This document shows positions 38,501 through 49,582 of a stretch of DNA of 64,000 nt, piece after piece. Numbering within the stretch: the first letter of the stretch is position 1; every line of letters starts with the position of its first letter. This DNA is from Glandiceps talaboti (lineage: Eukaryota; Hemichordata; Enteropneusta; Spengelidae). The stretch covers positions 20,535,709 through 20,599,708 of the forward strand of contig NC_135565.1 of assembly GCF_964340395.1 (NCBI RefSeq). The letters are read 5' to 3'. Under the pieces are notes generated by a model, which was not told where the DNA came from, made no database searches, and saw only the letters and a program-made list of their open reading frames with translations. A program made the translations under genes and the position numbers.

Positions 38501-40646
38501 TCATTGGTATGCACAGTAGTTGTAGAATGGGACTTGATTGAAGAATACCAAGGAATGACTTCTTTGTTATTGACACTATACTAAATCATAACATACACAT
38601 TGCTGGGATGAAGGAATTCTTCTTTTTTAATATCTCCTTAATATCTGTAAATAGAATAAAATGAACACCAATATTAGATAAAATATAAATATATAATATA
38701 TATCATAATTTATTTTTATAATCCTAAAGTCCTTCTAGTAGGTTGAGGGAAAAAAATAAACATGAATATCTCCTATCTTCATATGAACAAGTAGAGGTGA
38801 CCTTTGACATCATCTATGTGACCTTTGACATCACATATACTGACATCGCATTCATGTAGTATTCAACCTGAACACAGTGTGATAAGATTTTTTTACTAAA
38901 AATAACTTGTCATCCACACCACTGTGACTTTGATGTTAATTTTGTAAATGACTTGATATCCACACCAACTTTGGTTTAATACTATAGTTGTGTATATTGC
39001 ATGATTATGTCATATATTTTCAAATTCATATTAAATATTTTTTAAAAATTGCTCACTGTAATTTAATGTCAGACATCACTTTTTCGTGCATGTTTATTTT
39101 TATGTAATATATATGTAACATTCAATTAATATGCAATTAAACTGGCAATAAAATGATAAAAATGGATTTCTACACAATTGGTTACCATAGAAACCACATA
39201 ATTTTACCTAAACTTGCATTTAACAAACTCTCCATTTGTTACCATGACCAGAGAAAACGATACTTTGAAAATATTTCACACACCATAATGTACATGTGGG
39301 ATGTCAAGAGTGAAGAAATAAAAAAAATGGTTACCATGGTAACCAATGAATTGTTTTGAACATAATATTTTCAAGAATTCTATTTAATCACTACTTGTTA
39401 AGAAAATTTAAGTTTGAAAGTTCTATCTCACTTAGAACAAAAACTATGAAGAAAAAAGAATTTTGGAACAGAACTTATAAAAATTGTTGCTATGGTTACC
39501 ATATCTTCATCATATGAATTGAATTCTGAAGTTTTTGTTAAGAAGTTGCATAAATACACAAAACATCCATGAAATTTAAAAAGTTGTCTATAATAGTATT
39601 ACAAACTTAATTGTTATGAACATTAAATGTTTATTTTCCGTGGATGGTTGCCATGGAAATGCAATATTTGACTTCAAAAAAACATGTCATACACCATATC
39701 ATATCAGAACTAAATTTCCCCCCTTTAAAAAAATAAATACAATTTATTGCAATTTCAAGGAAGAATATTCTAATTTGCCAGTTGTATTGAATCTGATGTT
39801 TGACCTTTGACCTTTGTTTACATTACAGGTCAGTGGAAAGTAACCATGACACTGTATGGTCATAGTGGTCCAGTAAAGTTCAAAAGAGTGCGAGGAGTGA
39901 CCACAACTCACCTTGGTCAAGTGGTCATGGCAGACGAAGGCAACAATAGTGTACTCACCTTGAAATCAACTTATGAACTTGACTCTGAGATTAGATTTGA
40001 TGGTCACTTTCCTAATAAATTCCAACCTTATGATGTTGCCGTGACAACAAGCAATAATTATTTCATGACAGATTCTGGTAATGACCAAGTCGTCATGTTT
40101 GACAAATCTTCTAAAACTACGAAAACATTTTGTCAAAATGATGACATTGAACCAAGAGCAATTGCTTTACTGGATGAAGGATTTGTTGTCACCGATAAGA
40201 AAGGTCACAGAGTGGTCAAGTATGACATGAATGGTGAAAGTGTAGCAGAGGTTGGACGTCATGTCCAGCCAAGTCTACTCTATAACCCTAAGTGTGTTGT
40301 GGTCAATAGTGATAACAATGTTATTGTCTCTGACTATGGCAGAAGTGGTGAGGATGGTAGCATCAAAGTGTTTGGTAAACAATTACAATATCTGTTCACA
40401 ATGTGTAGTGATGTGGTGAGACCCTATGGGCTAAGTGTAGATTTATGGGACAATGTTTATAATATTCAGTACCCTAGGGAGTTAGGTTGGGGGTCGATTG
40501 TGAAATATACAAAGAATGGAGAAGAAGTTGAAAGAATTGGAGTTGACCTATACTGGGATGATTTCATTGCTGTTAGTAAGTATGGACAGCCTAAGATTAT
40601 AGTTTCAAACCCACACTACAACCATGTCATAGTTTACACCAAATAA
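26162..40646 (+). CDS. GT-B-like / TRADD-N / coiled-coil / NHL-propeller protein (1020 residues)
   Basis: Five exons are supported: 26162-27446, 28326-28388, 28752-29126, 29954-30475 and 39829-40646. All have GT-AG borders and every junction is phase 1, joining to 1020 codons without a stop. Domains in order: degenerate GT-B glycosyltransferase-like module (about 10-390), acidic linker, TRADD-N-like domain (about 505-572), Lys/Glu-rich coiled coil (about 590-745), and a six-bladed NHL beta-propeller (about 757-1020). TRADD-N-type domains act in apoptosis and immune signalling; NHL propellers bind protein or RNA, as in TRIM-NHL proteins. There is no signal peptide or membrane segment, so it is probably cytosolic. 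A sensor or scaffold role is inferred. The ATG at 26162 has an A at -3 (AAACCATGA); an upstream in-frame ATG at 26078 precedes likely acceptor sequence and is less likely. Further small phase-1 exons could hide in the 9.35-kb last intron. AATAAA signals occur at 40642 and 40685. Confidence 0.8.
28326..28388 (+). CDS. Exon 2: 21-codon linker
   Basis: A 63-nt phase 1-1 exon between acceptor CCCCCTATAG and donor ATCCAG|GTGAGT. It reads EAAADNAGVPPPNSGEQIRH and P, a flexible Ala/Pro linker between the GT-like and TRADD-N modules. The acceptor's pyrimidine tract is a (CT)n microsatellite (28260-28320) followed by a C run, so its strength may vary with repeat length. The exon could be skipped without changing frame. 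Confidence 0.65.
28752..29126 (+). CDS. Exon 3: TRADD-N-like domain
   Basis: It encodes residues 450-574 between acceptor TATACACAG and donor GAAAG|GTAAAT. The first part (INLHVNSAGG to about 500) is a leader. The core from about 505 reads HSVKYSIACESLDALECLWK, then EYEALNLNRL, TPKTLKDIG, ALYFSIQTTL and IEEYEQCKKELL. The order strand, helix with the (L)E-x-LW-x-(D/E)Y motif, helix, strand, then Y-x-x-C helix matches what I recall of the TRADD-N family, which has been linked to apoptosis and immunity proteins in animals and bacteria. That assignment is from memory of the pattern, not a search. Reading past the donor reaches a stop after three codons. Confidence 0.7.
29140..29953. other. Intron 3; diffuse 'ttaccagggttcc' repeat
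   Basis: No exon seen. About 29560-29760 contains several ACCAG and GTTCCC strings (TTTACCAGGGTTC) resembling a segment at 62630-62770 (TTTACCGGGGTTCCC). This is probably a dispersed repeat family. Confidence 0.4.
29954..30475 (+). CDS. Exon 4: long coiled coil
   Basis: It encodes residues 575-748 between acceptor TTTTATTCAG and donor GAAAG|GTTAGT. After a short acidic start (EVSDPDEGSNQKEAE) it is almost continuous Lys/Glu-rich heptad-like sequence with Leu/Ile at regular spacing (for example ENQQLKKEVADLKKEVEGLE). It probably mediates oligomerisation, like the coils between B-box and NHL in TRIM proteins. Intron retention would end the protein one codon beyond the exon (GGT TAG), giving a form without the propeller. 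Confidence 0.8.
30598..31172. repeat. About 70-bp minisatellite in last intron
   Basis: Eight units of GTGTTACAACCATACCATTT followed by AGGATATCCAATGACTTATG and GATAGGATCTAGTAGAGACA. Some units lack AGAG (66 bp). The pattern of variants repeats in blocks (two units in the same order at 30870-31020 and 31080-31170), indicating duplication of multi-unit blocks. Confidence 0.9.
31570..35010. repeat. 32-bp minisatellite, about 3.4 kb
   Basis: Roughly a hundred units of about 32 bp, GATATATGATGTATACAATG followed by TGTACACTTGTA, lie in the last intron of the plus-strand gene. The unit contains self-complementary strings (GTATAC, GTGTACAC, ATATAT). Variants (GCATAC, GTGGACAC, inserted ACAAATAT, GTACATATATGG) recur in blocks. 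Very long minus-strand open frames (up to 732 codons, Tyr/His/Ile/Cys-rich) result from a near-stop-free unit and are not genes. One unit is inverted at 33886-33964. Confidence 0.95.
33886..33964. repeat. Perfect 79-bp palindrome within the 32-bp array
   Basis: Arms 33886-33924 and 33926-33964 are perfectly complementary around a single base (33925), checked pairwise. They consist of one array unit and its inverse (centre GTACTGTTACAGTAC). The surrounding array keeps one orientation on both sides, so a single inverted unit was added. It could form a cruciform in DNA or a long hairpin in the pre-mRNA. Confidence 0.9.
35400..35920. repeat. (CATA)n, (GTAC)n and related simple repeats
   Basis: Tetranucleotide CATA runs with a short ACGT/GTAC palindromic block (35625-35650), then CATC/CACA-rich sequence to about 35920. 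Open frames here are Tyr/Val/Cys or Thr/His runs and not genes. Confidence 0.9.
35921..37240. other. Intron sequence, nothing recognised
   Basis: AT-rich sequence with a G run near 36191-36208 and short tandem ATCA. I looked for phase 1-1 exons bounded by AG and GT and found no convincing one, but a small exon cannot be excluded. Confidence 0.4.
37271..37895 (+). repeat. 42-bp array of juxtaposed acceptor/donor strings
   Basis: About 15 units of AGGTATGTATAGAAAGTGTT followed by AGTGTTTCAAGTTTGAATTT and AC. Every junction reads TTTACAG|GTATGT, an acceptor string immediately followed by a donor string. The first one (37276/37277) is preceded by a pyrimidine-rich stretch (CCCCTTTAATGTCTACC). 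Because 42 is a multiple of three, the array is open as a 14-residue repeat (IESVSVSSLNLQVC), with a shift at each of two shortened units (GTATAAAAG, near 37702 and 37870). It lies in the 9.35-kb intron. It may be a recursive-splicing ratchet, a repeat-encoding alternative exon, or just a satellite. Confidence 0.85.
37900..39828. other. Distal part of last intron, nothing recognised
   Basis: AT-rich, with repeated CATGG/CCATGG and GGTTACCATGG-like strings around 39180-39660 (TTACCATGGTAAC is palindromic). No exon signals were matched in phase 1. Confidence 0.4.
39829..40646 (+). CDS. Exon 5: six-bladed NHL beta-propeller
   Basis: It encodes residues 749-1020 after acceptor TGTTTACATTACAG, in phase 1. 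Six blades are visible: GVTTTHLGQVVMADEGNNSV; PYDVAVTTSNNYFMTDSGND; PRAIALLDEGFVVTDKKGHR; NPKCVVVNSDNNVIVSDYGR; RPYGLSVDLWDNVYNIQYPR; and FIAVSKYGQPKIIVSNPHYN. Each has the G/A-(V/I)...(D/S)...(N/G)-x-(V/I) pattern of NHL repeats, ending in strands such as VVMFDK, VVKYDM, IKVFGK and VIVYTK. The final strand ends two codons before the stop, so the propeller closes at the C-terminus. NHL domains in TRIM2/3/32/71-type proteins bind RNA or protein partners; the ligand here is unknown. Confidence 0.9.
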
Positions 40647-40690
40647 AGAAATCTACTTTACACTACGGTGTATATTTTACAAGAAATAAA
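40642..40690 (+). terminator. Polyadenylation signals of the NHL gene
   Basis: AATAAA occurs at 40642-40647, overlapping the stop codon, and at 40685-40690. The second is the more likely. The duplicated block starts about 80 bp beyond it. Confidence 0.5.
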
Positions 40691-42296
40691 AATTATTTTA
40701 TTATTTTTAGTGAAATTCTCAGAGAATTTTATTGAATATAGGATAATAAAGAGATGTGAGGTCAACAACACTTTAATCTTGTAAACAACATTGTCTGCAC
40801 AAAAATATTCTCTAGTTTGCATATTTTGAGAATTTTTTGTGAATAAAAAACACTCTACATGTGCGTCGCTATATTTTGTGATGTTTCTTATGATATTTGT
40901 AAACATTTTGGAGAATGTTTTGGTGCAGAAGTAGAGGAATATTGGATTTTTCATATGTTGAAAGTTGTGACGTCACAATTTGTATTTACCGCGTCGTTAC
41001 GATACGACAGCCATTACCATTAGACTGATCAAGTATTTATTTATTTTCACACTTTCTGATAAAAATTATGACTGGAAATGACACTACACAGGTGTCGCTA
41101 CATTTACTGATGTACACTAAAACATTTTTGGATAAATCCAAGAATATTTTGTGACATAATTTGAGCATTTTTGAAGTAACACATGTAAACCGGTCATGAC
41201 GTCCGGACTTCAACATATGCTATTTCCATCTGAGAATTTTATATTGGCCATAAAACTACTTGTGTGTGCAGAATAATTATAAAACCTTACCTGTACATTC
41301 TTTGATGTTAGTTGATTATGTTGTGTAAAGTTGATTTCATTTGGATGTCACTCGACGGCTGTTATTTGATGATAAAACTAGGAAACACTGAGTGCGTTCA
41401 TCACTCAACGGATTCCATTTTGCAAATGAGCTGCCGTTTGATGTAGTCACGAGAGGGCGCTATAACACTTTCAGTTACTAAGTATCAGGCGCTTGTCGCA
41501 ATCGTGATTTGTACAGAAGTACCGTGCAGCCTTTTATTACACTGATTATTGAAATGTGAATTTTGAATTCGTTACTGATTTAAAGTATACAGATATGGAT
41601 TGTACATGTTTAAAATTTAGAAAAATCCTAACTTTGTAAGGTTAATGTTCTGAAAGCTGTGTAAAATTATTTATCAAAATTATATGTAATTATCTACTTA
41701 CAATTATCAAGAAGCAGTGTAACTTCGAACTTTCAGAGAGCTCAAAAAGTCATTGGGTTTTTATAAGAAGTTCAACATATTCCCACATTTTTATGTACAG
41801 TTATTTGGGTTATTTGAAACTTTGAATTCCACTTTTTACAAGTAAAATATTTAAACCCCTTGTAATAAAACTTGACGACTTTGCCTTGGTCTGACTAATG
41901 ATTTAAAGTGGATGTTATTATCGTTGACATTTTTGATTACGTCATATCGTCATTGTATTTGAATTTCTTGTCAACCACAAAACGAGTGGTCACATTAAAT
42001 TGTATTTTCATTTGTAATTCTGACAATAACTAAAATGTATTTTGTTTTATAATGTATTTATCGAGTGTTAATTTTGTTTTACTTTGTAAAGTTTTAGTGT
42101 TGATAGTAATTATCAAAATCATAATAATTTATTAAAACAATTTTAAATACCATTTCAGATGTTGTCATGCATTTACTATACTATTATCTTATTTGTGTTT
42201 GTTTGAATGGATGCACAGTATGGTAGATTTAATAAGACGTAATAACACGTATATGGTATCAACGAGGAACCTGTTTGAATGAATGCATAGTTTGAG

Positions 42297-42610
<314 letters not shown>

Positions 42611-42659
42611 GGCGTAACGCTGGCGGCGTCCTTTAGTTCTCACCTGTGTGTTCAGGTGA

Positions 42660-45560
42660 ACACGATCTATGAGATGGATGATATCAATGCTGGAGAGGAC
42701 AGATTTGAAACTGTCTACTGACTTTGATTGTTGCAATGACAGTGGGAAGAGATTCCTTTCGGAAGTGTCCGAGGAATAAGTGAATATTTATAACAGTTTT
42801 TCTTGAAGTTGTTTTGGTGTTACAATATGTAGATATGAAATTTCTTTTAAAGTTATTGACAAATTGATATCTCTGTTATGTTGTACATGGGCACGCGAGT
42901 TGGTTGTAGTCATTGCTTTTGTTGTGCGCCCTCAACATTATCACATCAGATGCCTTTGTTTTTGTGTAGCCCCGACGGTATGAACTGATCCTAGTCTTGT
43001 AAAACATGGTCTGTAATAAAAATTTAGGCCAAAATTTCCAACACTTTTGTTCACTTTTAGCCACTATTTTAAGCACAGTGGCGTTTTAAAGTGGTCGTAC
43101 AAAGGCAGTTCAAACCGGAAGTGACGTCATAACCTAACCAACCTTTCTGAACATGTTGCATTCAATGAGTGTAGACATTGCTTAGTGTCATGCATACGGC
43201 TATAAATGTAAACTAACCATGTTCTGAGAGGAAATGTATTTTTAAAATTATACCTGACCCTGGTAAACATACACAGGTTGATGAGAAATATTTCAGTTAC
43301 AGCTAGTGCAACTTGAGAGGTTATGATTGGACAATGACATTGCTTGTGTCATGAAGCCCTTCATTTTGTCTACAGGGTAAAAATAGAAACCTGTCAGGTG
43401 TCAATCATAATTATACATGAATAAAAAGACAAGAGACAAAGTCCTATGTGAAAGTCTATCATATTTATTGTAAAAATAACACCAAGAGAAATAACAGTTA
43501 ATAAGTATTAATGAGATGGACTGTAAAAACAATGGCATATTACAAACAGTTCACAGGATTTCACTGTAAAAGTCATTAAAAACAGAGATTACTAAATGAA
43601 TATACACAAACTTGCTGTCTGTTATCATCTATGTCAGATCTCACAAAAGTCACATCTGTGTGTGTTGATTTCAAGTTGCTAGGCAACAATAAATGAAAAT
43701 CTTACTAAGAAAATTTATTTGTTCAATATTATGATTTATATAGCACAAATTTCGACTAATTTGAGGACTTTTCTCAAAATTAATGTACACATGGTGAATT
43801 TGCTCTGCATGATTTCGCAAGAAACAAACAGCAAGTTTCTGTAACTATAGGTCTCTAACACTTTCCCGCCAAAAGTTTCAATGACAGAAATTCTTGTTCG
43901 TTTGCAAATTTTTTTGATCAAATCTTGATAATTTTTGACTGAAAGTCACAAAATCTGGATTAAAATTAACAAATGTGATAAAAATTATGGATTTATTCCA
44001 GAAAAACATTACTTTTTAACTTTTTGACAGGAAAGTGAACTGGGTATTTACAGGACCTAGCAAGTTTGTTGTTGGTGGGAGTTGGAACTGATGGTGACTT
44101 TGTTCACTTTTCTTGTTTCATTTAGATCAAGTATGAAGTCTTTTTTTGCTCTATATTTGGTATGGAGATTATTGATACAAAAGTTCTGTAGTTAAACCAG
44201 CCTAAAAAAAATACAAATTATTGTCTTTAGTTTCACAATTATATGTGGTCATGTTTTTTCTACCCTGATTCCCTGTCCCATTTTCACCACTAGAGGGCTT
44301 TAGAGCTTTAGAGCCCCAATAGTTAGAATGAAACAAAATACCAGTCCAATAGTTTCCTCAATATGAGGTTAGTTTATTTGCTCACCCCACCTGACCTGAC
44401 CTCTGTGTACTTCTAGCCAAACTTCATTCTTAATCTAGTAAGCACATTATTAGTGTGTTGGAAGTCTTCACAAACTTTTATAGAAATGGCTATACTTCTG
44501 GTCAGTTTTATTTGTTGCTCTTGCCTAATAAATGGTCTGACATAACCTAATTTGATGTATAACATGACCTGACCCGACCTACCTTGACATATAACTTGAC
44601 CTTATCTAACTGATATGACTTTGACCTAACTTGACATGATATAACCTGACCTTATCTAACTTGACATATGTCCTAACTTGACCTAACTTGACATGATCTA
44701 ACCAGTAAACACTGCAATTCCCTTTCCTGGTATTAATTCCAGGTTTATAACTTTCCATGGCAATCTTGATCCTCTCCAATTCCCATCAACAAAAACTTAC
44801 CCTATATATTCTACCAATTCTCAACTTTCTTACTTTTCAATGTTGAAATCCAAACATTATTTACATCTTACCAACATACAAATGTCCTAAAAAGAGGTAA
44901 TAACAGCCCCTCAGGAAAGACATCCTGACCACCCCTATTCATACAATGGTCAAGACAGTTCTCCTGATTGGCTGGACCGACTGACTACATACAATTTAGA
45001 TATAAGACTACATTTCATTGGTGGACTCGGCTAAATACATTATTTGGAAAATACAAAATTCTTACTGTGAAAAGTTATCATACATCTACCAAGAATACAT
45101 TCATGTGATTGGCTCAACTTACCTGTCAATCATTTTGATTGACAGATAATTGAATTTTGAAAGAGATGATCTGGAGAATTTAATTTTTCCTTTTTATTTA
45201 AATTGCAGAAGGCCCCTGTAGAAGGCTGACATTTTGAAGTTGATGTTTCTAATTATCAAGAAGCATTTAAAAAGACAATTCAACTACATGATTTATTCTG
45301 TATAAAGCCTTACTGCAAATTATCCTACTTTGGTGTCTTACGATTTCTTTTAACCTGAGATCAACTTTAAACACGTTCACTGCCATGGAGGCCGGGCCAC
45401 CATTTACATTCTCTTTCAGACACCAATCTGTATGCCATAAATATTAGTGTTTCTATAGAAACTAAATAATAATGCATCTCCTGAGCTTCTTTTGCTAAAT
45501 GACAATTTCCATGGCAATATACAACGCAGGTATATTTGATCTTAGTGACAGTTAAGATTT
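42660..45560. other. Intergenic, copy B; nothing beyond repeats
   Basis: Counterpart of 1800-4680. Includes the TGACCT-rich short-period tract (about 44390-44700), with an extra block relative to copy A. No gene recognised. Confidence 0.6.
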
Positions 45561-45565
45561 ATTCA

Positions 45566-45786
45566 AATCACATGATGCTAAGACTAGTATTTAATTTGTT
45601 CATTCAAATCACATGATTCTGATACTACAAGTTCATTGGATTACTCAAATCACATGATTCTTGCACTGCTTGTTTAAGAAATTATTCAAATTTGAATCAT
45701 GTGACCATCAAATGAAAGATCATTGATTTACTTCAATCACATGACTTTAGAGAAGGATGATTATAGGTTGATGAACATCACATGAT
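45566..45786. repeat. About 41-bp TCACATGA-bearing array, copy B
   Basis: Same six-site array as 4680-4905; the octamers are kept while intervening bases differ slightly between the copies. Confidence 0.7.
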
Positions 45787-46364
45787 ATACAAATTACATC
45801 ATCGATTGATCTAATTCACATAAATCTACAGCTAACCTTGTTCTATAATTTATGATTTGAACAAGCTAAGAAAGAAAGATTTGGTGTTTTTGAAAAGTGA
45901 TTTCTGTGTTGCAAGCCATGGAGTGAAAGTGAGGCCAGCTTTGGCCACATATATATATAGCATTATGATATAAAAAAGTTAATATAACAAACAGATAAAA
46001 AGCCAATAAATAGTACAAGGTGTGGCTTACATATATATCACTTCATATCTACCGTATAAATAACTGTGATTTCATGTTAATTCTATATTTCCAGGTTTTC
46101 TTATAAGAAAGGTATTTCTGTCACTGCAAGAAATATCTTACAAGAGATTTTTAAAAAAATGATGCAATGTCTTTCAGCTAAAGCTCTACATAAAAGTATA
46201 CAATGTCTATCAAAGCCAAATAATATATTGTAATAACAAACTCAATATTTAGAAAAGTGGAGTTTACAGGGAAGTTGTTGAATGTGGAATACTTTGGAAT
46301 AAACAGTGCACAAAATGAGGTCTTTGAATAGTATATGAATTATTGTTATATAATTTGAATATGA

Positions 46365-46905
46365 CAATATTCATGAATGTAATTAGCATAAATGAATACT
46401 AAATGACCTCAGATATATCATGCACCATATGGAAACAATACTCATGAATATAATTAGCATAAATGAATACCAAATGACCTCAGATATATCATGCACCATA
46501 TGAAAACAATACTCATGAATATAATTAGCATAAATGAATACTAAATGACCTCAGATATATCATGCACCATATGGAAACAATACTCATGAATATAATTAGC
46601 ATAAATGAATACCAAATGACCTCAGATATATCATGCACCATATGGAAACAATACTCATGAATATAATTAGCATAAATGAATACTAAATGACCTCAGATAT
46701 ATCATGAACCATATGGAAACAATACTCATGAATATAATTAGCATAAATGAATGCTAAATGACCTCGGATATATCATGCACCATATGGAAACAATACTCAT
46801 GAATATAATTAGCATAAATGAATACTAAATGACCTCGGATATATCATGCACCATATGGAAACAATAATCATGAATATAATTAGCATAAATGTATATGAAA
46901 TGACC
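46365..46905. repeat. 71-bp tandem repeat, copy B
   Basis: Seven to eight units of the array seen at 5478-5946. Unit variants (CATGAACC, CTCGG, TGCTAAATG) are ordered differently from copy A, indicating turnover after duplication. Confidence 0.95.
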
Positions 46906-47164
46906 CCAGCTTGTGCACTACATACTTTGACAGGAAGTTGGGTGTTATTACAATCAAAAACATTTACAGATTTGATTTCATATTTTCCTGACCTTCTGAT
47001 TTGTTTCACCTTAAAGACCACAGGATGTTGAAAAATTGACAAAAAAAAACAACTTTCAAACAAAAGTACAACAGATATTGTGTAATAAATTGTACTGTAA
47101 TCAATCAAATCTCTATTTTAACTGGACTGAAAGGAAGGACGGTAGATTGAAAATACTTTAGATG

Positions 47165-47400
47165 TAGTAAGGAAGCTAATGGAATCAGTCAGGTATTGTC
47201 AAAGTGGTAAGGAAGCTAACGGAATGTGTCTATCAGGAATTGTCAAAGTGGTAAGGAAGCTAACGGAATGTGTCTATCAGGAATTGTCAAAGTGGTAAGG
47301 AAGCTAACGGAATCTGTCAGGTATTGTCAAAGTGGTAAGGAAGCTAACGGAATCTATGTGTCATGCATTGTACAGGTGGTAAGGAAACTAACAAAATCTG
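47165..47400. repeat. About 44-bp tandem repeat, copy B
   Basis: GTGGTAAGGAAGCTAACGGA units as at 6225-6482, with one fewer unit. Confidence 0.8.
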
Positions 47401-48439
47401 TCATGCATGTGGTATTCTAGAGGTAGAAGGTGTAAAGAATCGAGGAACCTTCTATTTCACTATGCTATCATATTTTGTACATTTTAATGACAAACTATCC
47501 CCTATCCTTGTAAGGTTGACATAATGCAGAGTTTCAATTCCTTGATTTCCAGTCATGAATCAGGATAGTGTTTGTAGGAAGGTATCAGCACACACACATG
47601 CAAGACAGATACTGATAATAAACTATGAGGGCCTTTTTTTATTGAGATGGTATGTTACTCTGCATTGAACAAAATTTCAACCCCTGAGTTGAGAGAGATT
47701 TTCAAACCTTCCCACCCCTTATATTGAACAGAACATTCCATAAATGGCAAAGGTAAGACACAGCAATTGAAAACAGTTGATGATGAAAAAAATGACATCT
47801 TGGTTGGAAGGTTAGACTAGAAACAGACACTTTTAGTAAAATTACTATAACTGAAGATACCTTGATCACTACAAGACAGAAAATGACCATTACTCCAACT
47901 CTAACGAGTAAAAATTCACAAAATTACATCTTCATTTAATGTTCATTCAATTAGTCCAACTATATACCTTAATACAATATACTGATGGTCGCAGTCGAGC
48001 TATATAAACAAAGGAACCCTCCAAGTCTACCCATGAGGGCGCACATCACTAAACAATCATGGTTAGTTTTGTTAGTGTATAACATTATACCTTCCAGACA
48101 AGAGAAAATTATATGCATCAAACAGCAAATATGTACTTTCAATAGATATTCATATGTACGTATTTGTCAACAAATCCCATCTGTAGGTTATAATAATTAA
48201 CATGTTACCATGGTAACATTTAGTTCATCTAGTCTAAGTTCCGAGGTAAAATCACTGCTTTCATGAGTTTAAACATGGCTTGATGCTGTTCTTATTCATT
48301 AAAAAAGGTTAAAACATATTTTCCATCACCAGTACACACATCACACTTGTGTACCCTTTATTGAGTATATAGTACCATGTACTAGATACTCTTAATTATA
48401 ATAACCCTTAAAAACACTATCTATGATTGGCTTACTTGT

Positions 48440-48625
48440 CAATTGTATGCAAATATATGCAAATTGACCTATATAGCTGTTTGTGTTTGAAATTGTATGC
48501 AAATTACTTTCCAAATATGGATGTTTGATTTGTATGCAAATTACAATCGATATATGGCTATTATTCAAATTGTATGCAAATTACTTCCCAAATATGGCTG
48601 TTGTTTATGGTTGTATGCAAATTGC
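48440..48625. repeat. TATGCAAAT octamer cluster, copy B
   Basis: Same cluster as 7520-7710, with all octamers intact (the copy A GCAAAA variant reads GCAAAT here). Confidence 0.6.
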
Positions 48626-49372
48626 AACTCAATTCATTGACATTCTTTGACTAAAGGCTTCATTTTTCTAAAGTTCTAATAAATCTGTGAAAGTTCTGTT
48701 CTGATATTTAAAAAAATCAAAAGTTTGGAAAAACGTTATTAAATCTTCATTTCTTTTCAGAAAAAATGCCTTGTGATTTTCAATTGTAACTTTTAATTAA
48801 ACCACGGTTGTATTTATTAATTACAAGTCTCTGCACTACATGTTATCAACCAAACTGGTTTATTTCTCTCACATGAATGAAAAATCTCTCACTTTTCCAC
48901 TTACGATATTTGTCCTTCAGGATAATGTGAAATGCACAGAAAGAACTATCACAGATTCAACCAAAAAAACTAACAAGTTTTCAAAAATATACAAAAACTC
49001 AATAAAAATACTGACATGTGTGTACTCTTATATTTCTTTTGCTTCATTGCATTAATTTTTTGACGACATATTCACTGTCAAATCTACAAATAAAAATTTG
49101 ACCATAGTTTCAAAGTGGCAAGATCTACATACATTTTGCTAGAGGAACGATTCTATAGTCTGTGTCTTTGTTTTTTTCTTAAAGTCTTTTTGAAATATTA
49201 CAAACTCACGCAATGTTGATACAAAAATCACTAAAATAGACCACTACATGTCCATATTATACAGACTCTAATTCTAGAAGAGAGTGAAAAAACTACAATT
49301 TTTGTATGAAAAACTGTTCTTGTTCTCATGCTCCCCGGAATAATTGTGTAATAAAAACAAAAGAAAATATAC

Positions 49373-49378
49373 TTTATT
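49373..49378 (-). terminator. Polyadenylation signal of tetraspanin B
   Basis: AATAAA on the minus strand, about 140 nt after the stop codon; copy A has the same hexamer at 8458-8463. Confidence 0.5.
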
Positions 49379-49516
49379 GTGTTGAGGGCGCCAGCAAACG
49401 TGTGATCCTTCACACAGCAGGGTTATGATTATGTATAAAAATGGCACCTGATATTGTTGATGGAAACACTTTGCTATGTTGCAATTTGTTGTTCTCATTG
49501 CTGCATTTACTCTCCG

Positions 49517-49582
49517 CTAATCATCGTAGTCAAAATCTTTCATGTTCCTTAGTAAACATATTGAAAAGATGAGTCCGAAAAT
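49517..49582 (-). CDS. Tetraspanin exon 7 (end of TM4, cytosolic tail)
   Basis: IFGLIFSICLLRNMKDFDYD, D and a TAG stop; acceptor TTTTTCCTAACAG. The acidic-aromatic tail is short, as usual for tetraspanins. Confidence 0.92.
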   Translation of the reverse strand: MFGLIFSICLLRNMKDFDYDD

